From Chlamydiota bacterium (lineage in GTDB: Bacteria > Chlamydiota > Chlamydiia > Chlamydiales > Waddliaceae): a stretch of 5,807 nt of DNA. The notes under the pieces were generated by a model. That model saw only the letters and a list, made by a program, of their open reading frames with translations, did no database searches and was not told where the DNA came from. Location of the stretch: positions 1 to 5,807 of the forward strand of contig JAAKFP010000173.1 of NCBI GenBank assembly GCA_011065005.1, written 5' to 3'. A program made the position numbers and the translations under genes. Positions 1 through 5,643 of the stretch are shown piece after piece; the first letter of the stretch is position 1; each line of letters begins with the position of its first letter.

Positions 1-161
1 GACTTTTGTCTTTCGAATTGAATTCCTTGCAGTTCGAATTCTTTAGCCAGGCATTCTTCATAGATTGATTCTAATAAGCCTGGACCTATCGTCCTATGCA
101 CCTTTATTGCAGCGCCGATAATCTTCTTGGTGATCTTATTCAGTTCAGAATCATCTTTCAT
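1..161 (-). CDS. GxxExxY family protein, N-terminal part (runs off the window)
   Basis: Reading leftward from ATG at 161-159, 53 codons are open to the window edge, beginning MKDDSELNKITKKIIGAA. The segment VHRTIGPGLLESIYEECL (residues 21-38) carries the family signature G28-x-x-E31-x-x-Y34, preceded by the usual amphipathic helix (IIGAAIKVHRTIG). GxxExxY proteins are about 125-135 residues, so roughly the first 40% is seen here. From general knowledge they are grouped with PD-(D/E)XK nuclease-like folds; their biological role is not established, and they are scattered in genomes in a way that suggests mobility. The gene lies 79 nt downstream of the transporter gene on the same strand and may be cotranscribed with it. 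The spacer is almost pure purine on this strand (AGAAAAAAGAGAAGAAGAA just before ATG), so a ribosome site is plausible but not sharply defined. The family call is firm; function is unknown. Confidence 0.85.
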   Translation of the reverse strand, partial: MKDDSELNKITKKIIGAAIKVHRTIGPGLLESIYEECLAKEFELQGIQFERQK

Positions 162-240
162 TTTTTCTTCTTCTCTTTTTTCTCTGTTCCTCTGCGTCTC
201 TGTGTTTTTATTTTTTTCTCTTCTCCCTCTTTCCCCTCTC
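162..240 (-). repeat. Purine-rich intergenic tract with CAGAG units of 8-nt period
   Basis: Between the transporter stop codon and the GxxExxY start, the minus strand is about 73 of 79 purines. Inside it, three CAGAG units recur exactly every 8 nt (202-198, 194-190, 186-182) in the context ACACAGAGACGCAGAGG. Similar short-period ACGCAGAG/CGCGAAG tracts are, from memory, common beside GxxExxY genes in many bacteria, and a clearer element of that kind lies at 3529-3625. I see no hairpin-plus-T terminator after the transporter gene, so readthrough into the GxxExxY gene is possible. The strand asymmetry could also favour triplex (H-DNA) formation, which is inference only. Confidence 0.6.
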
Positions 241-1656
241 TTACCAGAAGCCGAGGACCTTCCACCAGATAGGACCTACACCCATCCAGATAACTAGGTT
301 GATGACGCTGATGACACCGCCGAGCTTCCACCACGTTACAAGGTCGACATATCGCGACCCGAAAAGAAGAGGAGCAGGTCCTGTTCCATAGTGCGTCAGG
401 CTTGCACACAAGCTGCTCGTGTAGGTCAGCGTTAAGACAAAGAGCCCTGGTGGGATGCCTGCAGCAATTCCTAAGGTGAGCACTGCAGCATACATCGCAC
501 TCACGTGTGCGGTGATACTTGCAAACAGATAATGACTATAGAAGTACACCAGCAGCAAAATAGGGAACGCCACCTGCCAGTTCAACCCCGAAACCTGCTC
601 TTGGAAGTTTGCACTAAACCAGCTGATAAAACCCAACTTATTCAGGTAGGTAGCTAGAGTCATGAGAACGGAAAACCAAATCAGAGTATCCCACGCCCCT
701 TTTTCGCTTTTGATATCTTCCCATGTTAGAACTCTGGTCAGCAGAAGAACGGCAAGACCCGTCATGGCAGCAATCGTACTATTTATCCCCCAAACCTGTG
801 CACCAACAGCCCACAGGAATAGCAATAAAAAGAAAACGCCAATGGTGATCCATTCCTCTCTTTTGAGGGAGCCCATCTCTTTGAGATGTTGTTTTGCTAG
901 CTCTTTAGCATGTGGAGTCTCTTTAATTTCTGGGGGGTAGAGCAAAAACAGCGCATAAGGCAAAACAAGGATGCTGATTAGTCCGGGCAATAATCCGGCC
1001 AGAAACCATCCTGTCCATGTAAGCCCCAGACCTTCAACTTCATTGAAGCTGTTAATCAACGGGTTTGCCGCAGAGGATGTTAAAAACATGGCACAGGTGA
1101 TCACCTGAATCTGATACACCGACTGGATCAAAAAAGATCCAATTTTTCTTTCCGTTCCCTTCTCGGGGCTGCTATCGTAGCTTAGAGCAAGGGATTTGAC
1201 GATAGGATAGATGATTCCTCCGGCCCTAGCGGTATTGCTTGGAATTGCTGGAGCTAATACGAGATCGGTAAACGCAAAACCGTAGGCTATCCCGAGACTC
1301 TTTTTTCCCAGAAGCGCAACGAAAAGATAAGCGATGCGCATCCCAAGACCCGTCTTGACAAAACTCCTCGCCACAAAGAATGCAGTGACTATCAACCAGA
1401 TCAGAGGGCTGGAAAATCCGCTTAATCCCTCTTGGATCGTCAGCGTTCCTGAAAGTGTTGTTACCGCCAGAGCGATGATCGCTACACCCCCAATACTTAA
1501 CGCTTTACCAACAATCCCTACAATTGTCGCAACGAAGATGGCAAACAGGTGCCAGGCCTTGGGATCCAGCCCTTCGGGCACTGGAATCAACAGAATTCCT
1601 ACTCCAACGAGTACGGCGATGATGAGAGAGCGAAAATTCACTCCTTGACCTTGCAT
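241..1656 (-). CDS. DASS-family (CitT/DiT1-type) sodium-linked di/tricarboxylate transporter
   Basis: A 471-residue inner-membrane carrier of the divalent anion:sodium symporter family. It is closest in motif style to the plastid 2-oxoglutarate/malate translocator and bacterial CitT/TtdT/YbhI proteins, which import or exchange C4-C6 carboxylates. Most of the chain is hydrophobic with about 12 membrane spans; a charged loop at 241-268 separates the two halves. The first substrate/sodium hairpin shows SNT at 140-142 (PAIPSNTARAGGIIYP), followed by TSSAANP at 193-199. In the second half the matching hairpin reads SIT at 380-382 (FASITAHVSAMYAA), then SLTHYGTGPAP at 419-429. These are typical of the CitT/DiT1 branch rather than the NaDC/INDY branch. 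The length is normal. ATG at 1656 follows GGAGTG with a 4-nt spacer, which fixes the start. It lies 36 nt behind the methyltransferase gene, so the two are probably cotranscribed. Exact substrate (2-oxoglutarate, malate, citrate) cannot be told; no symbol is assigned for that reason. Confidence 0.93.
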   Translation of the reverse strand: MQGQGVNFRSLIIAVLVGVGILLIPVPEGLDPKAWHLFAIFVATIVGIVGKALSIGGVAIIALAVTTLSGTLTIQEGLSGFSSPLIWLIVTAFFVARSFVKTGLGMRIAYLFVALLGKKSLGIAYGFAFTDLVLAPAIPSNTARAGGIIYPIVKSLALSYDSSPEKGTERKIGSFLIQSVYQIQVITCAMFLTSSAANPLINSFNEVEGLGLTWTGWFLAGLLPGLISILVLPYALFLLYPPEIKETPHAKELAKQHLKEMGSLKREEWITIGVFFLLLFLWAVGAQVWGINSTIAAMTGLAVLLLTRVLTWEDIKSEKGAWDTLIWFSVLMTLATYLNKLGFISWFSANFQEQVSGLNWQVAFPILLLVYFYSHYLFASITAHVSAMYAAVLTLGIAAGIPPGLFVLTLTYTSSLCASLTHYGTGPAPLLFGSRYVDLVTWWKLGGVISVINLVIWMGVGPIWWKVLGFW

Positions 1657-1692
1657 GAATCACTCCAAATATAGATTCCACTAAGACAGGAA

Positions 1693-3243
1693 TTACCACG
1701 TGCCTCTTTCTTTTTCAAGATTTACTTTGAAAGAGATTCCCTTTTGAAAATATTTTGCAGCTACGGTTTTGTCCCCTAAAGCTCGATAACACCTTGCCAT
1801 ATTCAGAAAGAGATCTGCACTTTCCCCTCCAAGATCGAGGGCTCTTTCGAAGAACAAAAGAGCCTCTTCAGGTTTTTCCATTTCGAAAAGGAGAACCCCT
1901 AAATTCATCACAAAGCCCATCTCTTTGGGACTGACAGGATAGAAATTCTCCCAAATCTTCTGGACCGCTTGACATAAGCACGCTTTTTGGTCGTCTGAAA
2001 CTTTAGGAACCTTTTTGCGAATCGCATCGAAAAATAGATGGAAGTTGATTGGATCCCATTTCCCAAGTTCAACATATGACAGTATTTCCTCCAGAGACAT
2101 CTCCGCCAATTGTTCCGGCGAAAAATTTGTCATCTCCCAATATTTTACAGGCTCTAATTTATCGATCTGTTCTCGGAAAGCTAAAGCCGATGCTGGAAAA
2201 GTCTCGAAGCCTCCTCCCAAGATCGCGGCCATCACCACAAATTTGGTGCTGGGAGAGCTGGTCAACATTCCGACCCCATCTTGATTGCGGAAATAGTGTG
2301 CAAGGCAATAGTAATCTACTGCTATCGAAAAAGTCGCATGCTTTGAAATTTTGGGTTCTCCCCATTCTCTGATCTGCTGTTCTGTTGCCACGCCTTGATC
2401 TCCGGAAAGGAGAAGCATCCTCCCCTGTGAAAGTTGGGAAAAGTATTGAAGCGTTTCAAACCCTCCGATCGGAAAAAGAAAAGGGGTATTGTCGAATAGC
2501 TTGAGATATTCCAGAAGCAAAGCATTCAGTTCCGGCCGGCCGGAATAGTAACTTTCAGGATTTTTTATAGGAACATAGTCGTAGGAGGCTTCGAGTTTCA
2601 TAATCAGAGAAGGGTCTATCCCCTCTTCTTCAGGGACTGATATCGTTATCCTCCCCTCTTCAATACGCCCCTCTTTAGCTCTGAAAAGATCTTGAGGAAT
2701 GGTATCGAAGAAGTAGGTACAAATGAGGATGATGGGATTGGCAACTGTTGCTTGGGTCAGAGTTTTTCCGCTTTTGAGAAGTTTGATGGGCTCTTGGTCG
2801 GTATGGCGATAGTAGGCGAAGTCTAAAACACCACTCTCGATATAGTTTTTCAGAAGAGGATGCTTTTCCCAAAAGGAGATGTTTGATTCTGCTATGTCTG
2901 TCATAACATAGCATATGCTGATTTTTTCTGAGAGTGCGGTTTCTAATAAAGGAAGCAAATGTTTTAGGACAAGATACCCCAGACGTCCTGAGCCTGCGCC
3001 AAGGTCGAAAATATAGAGAGGTTCAGAAAGGTTTAGTGGGGTTGGAGACTCTGTACGCAGGCAATCTCTGATGTATCCGAGGATCACTTCAGAAAATTGA
3101 TAGGCAATGAGTGGGTTGCTGGTTAGGTAAAACGGCACCCCTTTATCTGCCCAGGCCTCTGGACCGAACTGGGTATAAGCCTTGTTCTGCAGTTCCCACA
3201 AAACCGAATCTTTTAGCCTCTTCTCTTTTTCTAGTGTATGCAT
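1693..3243 (-). CDS. MidA-like SAM-dependent methyltransferase with C-terminal TPRs
   Basis: A 516-residue soluble protein. YLTSNPLIAYQFSEVI (39-54) resembles the family segment before the fold. Motif I of a class I methyltransferase is clear: IFDLGAGSGRLGY (78-90), the SAM-binding glycine loop. VMTDIAES (113-120) gives an acidic residue on the second strand. LICTYFFDTIPQDLFR (173-188) matches the NE-FDALPV-hRF motif of MidA/NDUFAF7 (COG1565) enzymes, with the usual Asn-Glu changed to Cys-Thr. NDUFAF7 methylates an arginine of a complex I subunit; bacterial members have no settled substrate. After about residue 375 the protein departs from that family: 443-470 (MGFVMNLGVLLFEMEKPEEA onward) and 476-503 look like two tetratricopeptide repeats, suggesting a protein partner. 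No in-frame ATG follows until codon 114, so ATG 3243 is taken, but no Shine-Dalgarno is visible before it. A TTG at codon 15 is a weaker alternative. First gene of the leftward unit. The methyltransferase fold is firm; the MidA assignment is likely but distant. Confidence 0.8.
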   Translation of the reverse strand: MHTLEKEKRLKDSVLWELQNKAYTQFGPEAWADKGVPFYLTSNPLIAYQFSEVILGYIRDCLRTESPTPLNLSEPLYIFDLGAGSGRLGYLVLKHLLPLLETALSEKISICYVMTDIAESNISFWEKHPLLKNYIESGVLDFAYYRHTDQEPIKLLKSGKTLTQATVANPIILICTYFFDTIPQDLFRAKEGRIEEGRITISVPEEEGIDPSLIMKLEASYDYVPIKNPESYYSGRPELNALLLEYLKLFDNTPFLFPIGGFETLQYFSQLSQGRMLLLSGDQGVATEQQIREWGEPKISKHATFSIAVDYYCLAHYFRNQDGVGMLTSSPSTKFVVMAAILGGGFETFPASALAFREQIDKLEPVKYWEMTNFSPEQLAEMSLEEILSYVELGKWDPINFHLFFDAIRKKVPKVSDDQKACLCQAVQKIWENFYPVSPKEMGFVMNLGVLLFEMEKPEEALLFFERALDLGGESADLFLNMARCYRALGDKTVAAKYFQKGISFKVNLEKERGTW

Positions 3244-3251
3244 GCTTGGGT

Positions 3252-3281
3252 CTTATCTCGCTTAGAAATAATTAAACGCAA
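3252..3281 (-). promoter_or_regulatory. Candidate promoter of the leftward unit
   Basis: On the minus strand TTGCGT (3281-3276) is followed after 18 nt by GATAAG (3257-3252), matching 3 of 6 and 4 of 6 consensus positions. It is the counterpart of the promoter before the gene at 3720, where the same TTGCGTTTAATTATT block supplies the -35. If used, transcription would start near 3245, only a couple of bases before ATG 3243, giving an almost leaderless mRNA. This would fit the lack of a ribosome site. The match is weak and start sites further upstream are equally possible. Confidence 0.3.
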
Positions 3282-3317
3282 AATATTTTCAACATCATGC
3301 ATAATTAAACGCAAAAT
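3267..3317. repeat. Tandem pair of a 17-nt motif, ATAATTAAACGCAAAAT
   Basis: ATAATTAAACGCAAAAT occurs at 3268-3284 and again, identical, at 3301-3317, with starts 33 bp apart (about three helical turns). The first copy extends one base left to AATAATTAAACGCAA, which is the exact reverse complement of 3651-3665. The copies sit just upstream of the methyltransferase start, in the orientation that reads TTGCGTTTAATTAT toward that gene. They could be binding sites for a regulator, or one terminus of an inserted element. Confidence 0.75.
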
Positions 3318-3398
3318 TTAAACAAAATTTTCACCCTTTGCACCTTAGCATCTCCTAAACAGTTTATTTGAAGCGGACGCCGTTTGCACGGCTACTAG

Positions 3399-3420
3399 AA
3401 AAAAGCCGATTGCTCGGCTT
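3399..3420 (-). terminator. Intrinsic terminator-like hairpin, leftward
   Basis: On the minus strand AAGCCGA (3420-3414) pairs with TCGGCTT (3409-3403) around a GCAA tetraloop of the GNRA class, followed by a run of six T (3404-3399). The shape is that of a rho-independent terminator. Its position is odd: it points toward the methyltransferase gene with no gene upstream to terminate, so it may be simply the left arm of the repeat element. Confidence 0.45.
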
Positions 3421-3474
3421 AGTCCAAATGGTTTGCCAGCAATAGATTTTGAACTAAAGAAAATAACTTGGACT

Positions 3475-3495
3475 AAGCCGTGCAAACGGCTTTTT
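3475..3495 (+). terminator. Intrinsic terminator-like hairpin, rightward
   Basis: AAGCCGT (3475-3481) pairs with ACGGCTT (3486-3492) around a GCAA tetraloop, and the T run 3491-3495 follows. It is the mirror of the leftward hairpin at 3399-3420, so the two point outward from a 40-nt centre. No gene lies between them, so a terminator role would only insulate the two divergent units from stray transcription. Confidence 0.45.
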
Positions 3496-3501
3496 CCACA
3501 T

Positions 3502-3650
3502 GTAAGCGTTCAGACCCTTGCTTAATAACCGCGAAGAGCGCGAAGGAAGCGAAGAAAACACGAAGTTTTTTTATGAAATAGTTAAATTCTTCGCGTGTCC
3601 TTCGTTTTCTTCGCGTTCTTCGCGGCTAACAGATAGAGGTGAACGGTTAC
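3502..3650. repeat. Long imperfect palindrome of 9-nt CGCGAAG-type units
   Basis: The core consists of two 37-nt arms, 3529-3565 and 3589-3625, which are inverted copies matching at 31 of 37 positions around a 23-nt A/T-rich spacer. Nearly all differences are purine transitions. Each arm is itself periodic, starting CCGCGAAGA and continuing in 9-nt units with GAAG or CGAAG at the same phase. Outside the core, GTAAGCGTTCA (3502-3512) and TGAACGGTTAC (3640-3650) form a second inverted pair matching at 10 of 11. The whole block would fold into one long hairpin. Its right end abuts the -35 of the gene at 3720. It contains no start codon with a usable reading frame and is best read as a non-coding, perhaps mobile, repeat. 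Confidence 0.75.
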
Positions 3651-3679
3651 TTGCGTTTAATTATTAGTTTTGGTATAAT
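3651..3679 (+). promoter_or_regulatory. Promoter of the small coiled-coil gene
   Basis: A perfect -10, TATAAT (3674-3679), lies 17 nt after TTGCGT (3651-3656), which matches three of six -35 positions. The predicted start is near 3686, giving a leader of about 34 nt with AAGAGGG (3706-3712) before ATG 3720. The -35 is the beginning of TTGCGTTTAATTATT (3651-3665), the inverted copy of the motif found twice upstream of the methyltransferase gene. A regulator of that motif would therefore act directly on this promoter. Confidence 0.65.
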
Positions 3680-3719
3680 AAACTCTTCATTTTAATTCTA
3701 ATATAAAGAGGGCATCATT

Positions 3720-4037
3720 ATGTTTGAACAATCCGATGTTGAAAAAACAATTGAAAATAACGAAAAAAAAATCAAAGAACTCGCCATCAAAGTTGAGACC
3801 CTCGACCGTGAGGCTGCTGAGCTTCTCGAAGAGTTAAACGTTACGCCAGAACAGCTGACAGCGTTTATTGAAAACAAAAAAAATTTTACGGATCAAAACT
3901 GGGAAGAACTGCAAGATCATCGGAAGACACTAGATCAAAAGCTGAAAACAGAACTTGAAAATATCCGCAACCCACGCAAGACAGAAAAAACCTACTCCGA
4001 AATGAAGATTGACAAGCAGTGGATCCCGGTCAAGTGA
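3720..4037 (+). CDS. Small predicted coiled-coil protein, function unknown
   Basis: A 105-residue, highly charged cytoplasmic protein with no signal peptide or membrane span. Residues 3-45 (from EQSDVEKTIENNEKKIKELA) and about 60-83 are rich in Glu, Lys and Leu with heptad-like spacing, so it probably forms a helical hairpin or coiled coil. A short Pro-containing turn (NVTPEQLTAF, 40-49) separates the helices. The tail RNPRKTEKTYSEMKIDKQWIPVK (split here: RNPRKTEKTY, 83-92, then a basic end with WIPVK) is non-helical and may be the conserved part. A good promoter and AAGAGGG with a 7-nt spacer before ATG make this a convincing gene. It stands alone, converging on proS. I do not recognise a named family and assign no function. 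Confidence 0.8.
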   Translation: MFEQSDVEKTIENNEKKIKELAIKVETLDREAAELLEELNVTPEQLTAFIENKKNFTDQNWEELQDHRKTLDQKLKTELENIRNPRKTEKTYSEMKIDKQWIPVK

Positions 4038-4047
4038 TCGCTATTAG

Positions 4048-5571
4048 TTAATATGCTTTAGCGAAAATCGCGTCGAGGGTTGCTTCTTTACCTGTGAGTA
4101 TGCAGCGTCCTGTCGTGTTACTTTGATCCATGGGAAGACATCGGATTGTCACTTTCAGTTCATCAAGAATCTTTTCTGTTTCAGGATCCCCACACCATTT
4201 TGCCAAGACAAAACCTCCATGGATTTCAGGCTTTTGAAGGTTTTTTGGGGTGAAGAATTTTTTCATTTCCTCGAAATCCTTTATGTCCCTATGGATGTTC
4301 GCATCGAGAAACGCTTTGGCTTGATCGAAGTAACCTTTCTGGATTTCATCGAGAAGAGAAACAATCATCTGAGGCAGCTGATCCACGCCGATACTTTGCT
4401 TATCACGACGCGCACGATCCCGCCGCGCCAGCATGACAGATCCTGATTCCAGATCTCTTGGACCCACTTCTATCCGCACAGGAACACCCTTTTTGATCCA
4501 TTCCCAGTTCTTCTCGCCACCCCTTTTCTCACGAGTATCGACATACACCGACAGCTTTTCTCCATGGTATTGACACTCTCTAAGGGTATTGGCAACCTTA
4601 TCAGCATAAGCAAGAACTTCTGTTTCCATATCCGCATTGGGAATGACTGGAAGGATCACGATCTGTTTAGGGGCAATTCGCGGCGGCAGGCGCAGGCCAT
4701 CATCATCGCCATGGCACATGATCACACCCCCAATCATACGTGTGCTGATCCCCCAAGAAGTTGTATACGCATATTCTAGCTGACCGTCTCGGTTGGAGAA
4801 ACGAATTCCGGAAGCTTTAGCAAAATTCTGACCTAAGTAGTGAGAAGTTCCCCCTTGGAGCGCTTTGCGATCTTGCATCATCATCTCCAAGGAGTAGGTA
4901 TCGACAGCTCCGGGAAATCTCTCACCTGGCGATTTGACGCCTGGTATAACGGGAATTGCCAAAACATCTTCAGCAAGCTCACGATAGATGTTGAGCATTT
5001 TTTGCGTTTCTTCTTCGGCCTCCTCCTTGGTTTCATGAGCTGTGTGCCCTTCCTGCCAGAGGAACTCTGTTGTCCTCAAAAAGATTCGGGGTCGCATCTC
5101 CCATCGAACAATATTCGCCCACTGGTTGATGAGGAGGGGCAGGTCTCTATACGATTTCACCCACCGAGAAAAAGATTCGCCGATAATTGTTTCTGATGTC
5201 GGGCGAATAATGAGAGGTTCTTCCAAAGGTCCTGCCGGCACCAGCTTACCATCTTTTTCTTCCAAGCGATGGTGGGTGACGACGGCGCACTCTTTTGCAA
5301 ACCCTTCGACATGTTTCGCCTCTTTTTCGAGGAAGCTTAAAGGAATAAATAGAGGAAAGTAGACATTTTCATGACCCGTTTCTTTAATTCGACCATCAAG
5401 AATCTTTTGAATCCTTTCCCAGATTCCAAATCCCCATGGTTTTATCACCATGCATCCGCGCACCGGAGAGTTCTCGGCGAGATCGGCGGCTTTAATCACC
5501 TGCTGATACCATTCGGGATAATCTTCTTGACGTGTGGGAGTAATTGCCGGTTTTTCTTTTGCCTCTGTCAT
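4048..5571 (-). CDS. proS: Prolyl-tRNA synthetase, short archaeal/eukaryotic-type
   Basis: This class II enzyme charges tRNA-Pro with proline in the cytoplasm. At 507 residues it is the short form without the roughly 180-residue editing insertion of typical bacterial ProRS. Catalytic motifs are intact: motif 1 around GCMVIKPWGFGIWERIQ (39-55), the RPTSE loop (123-127), motif 2 with RWEMRPRIFLRTTEFLWQEGH (156-161 and 162-176), and motif 3 TTSWGISTRMIGG to LPPRIAP (270-301). The anticodon-binding domain follows (about 302-405; PVRIEVGPRDL at 364-374). The C-terminal domain ends in AKAY, the terminal tyrosine typical of this type. Only three cysteines remain where the zinc site would be (C460, C478, C490), the last in GRCILTGK, where the expected CxxC partner is T493. 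ATG 5571 has AAGG 9 nt upstream. It lies 10 nt tail-to-tail from the small gene at 3720. Confidence 0.96.
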   Translation of the reverse strand: MTEAKEKPAITPTRQEDYPEWYQQVIKAADLAENSPVRGCMVIKPWGFGIWERIQKILDGRIKETGHENVYFPLFIPLSFLEKEAKHVEGFAKECAVVTHHRLEEKDGKLVPAGPLEEPLIIRPTSETIIGESFSRWVKSYRDLPLLINQWANIVRWEMRPRIFLRTTEFLWQEGHTAHETKEEAEEETQKMLNIYRELAEDVLAIPVIPGVKSPGERFPGAVDTYSLEMMMQDRKALQGGTSHYLGQNFAKASGIRFSNRDGQLEYAYTTSWGISTRMIGGVIMCHGDDDGLRLPPRIAPKQIVILPVIPNADMETEVLAYADKVANTLRECQYHGEKLSVYVDTREKRGGEKNWEWIKKGVPVRIEVGPRDLESGSVMLARRDRARRDKQSIGVDQLPQMIVSLLDEIQKGYFDQAKAFLDANIHRDIKDFEEMKKFFTPKNLQKPEIHGGFVLAKWCGDPETEKILDELKVTIRCLPMDQSNTTGRCILTGKEATLDAIFAKAY

Positions 5572-5602
5572 CTCTACGCACCTTCGATCCTAAAAAAAAG
5601 AT

Positions 5603-5608
5603 AGCATA
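5603..5608 (-). promoter_or_regulatory. Possible extended -10 for proS
   Basis: On the minus strand TGTTATGCT gives TATGCT preceded by TGn, an extended -10 matching four of six positions, 31 nt before the proS ATG. No convincing -35 sits 17 nt further up, where the sequence is pyrimidine-rich. An AAGG ribosome site lies at 5584-5581. Weak support only. Confidence 0.25.
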
Positions 5609-5643
5609 ACATACTGGGGAAAAAGAAGAACAGCGGAAAAAAG

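Larger units (their letters stand above)
3379..3495. repeat. REPIN-like inverted repeat: two 28-nt hairpin arms plus a third hairpin copy
   Basis: Two arms, 3400-3427 and 3468-3495, are inverted copies of each other over 28 nt with two differences and a 40-nt spacer. Each arm contains its own hairpin, GCCG-W-TTGC-W-CGGC, ending in CTTAGTCCAA on the inner side and an A/T run on the outer side. The only differences between arms are the loop-closing pair, A3409-T3414 on the left and T3481-A3486 on the right: both changed so local pairing is kept, while the long arm-to-arm stem would get A-A and T-T mismatches. A third hairpin core, GCCGTTTGCACGGCT, lies at 3379-3393 and is the exact reverse complement of 3476-3490. 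Inverted doublets of short imperfect palindromes are the hallmark of REPIN/BIME elements. Family membership beyond this window cannot be judged here. Confidence 0.75.

Noticed and set aside
158..409. Minus-strand 83-residue reading frame ending in a Lys/Glu-rich tail
   Set aside because: It overlaps the transporter C-terminus in another frame, and its charged tail is merely the purine-rich tract translated. The transporter and GxxExxY frames explain the DNA better.
1505..1699. Minus-strand 64-residue frame spanning the methyltransferase-transporter junction
   Set aside because: No family resemblance, and it covers the N-terminus of the transporter in a different frame; the transporter start has its own GGAGTG site.
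241..3243. Frameshift or pseudogene in the transporter or methyltransferase
   Set aside because: Both frames are open over a family-typical length and keep their motifs in order, so there is no sign of disruption.
3529..3625. tRNA or other known structured RNA gene
   Set aside because: The fold is one simple long hairpin of periodic units, with no cloverleaf or T-loop consensus.
3267..3665. CRISPR array
   Set aside because: Only three copies of a 15-17-nt motif, one inverted, at irregular distances with no spacer regularity and no cas gene.
4123..5604. Several plus-strand frames of 70-120 residues opposite proS
   Set aside because: All lie inside the strongly conserved proS frame and show no ribosome sites or recognisable families.
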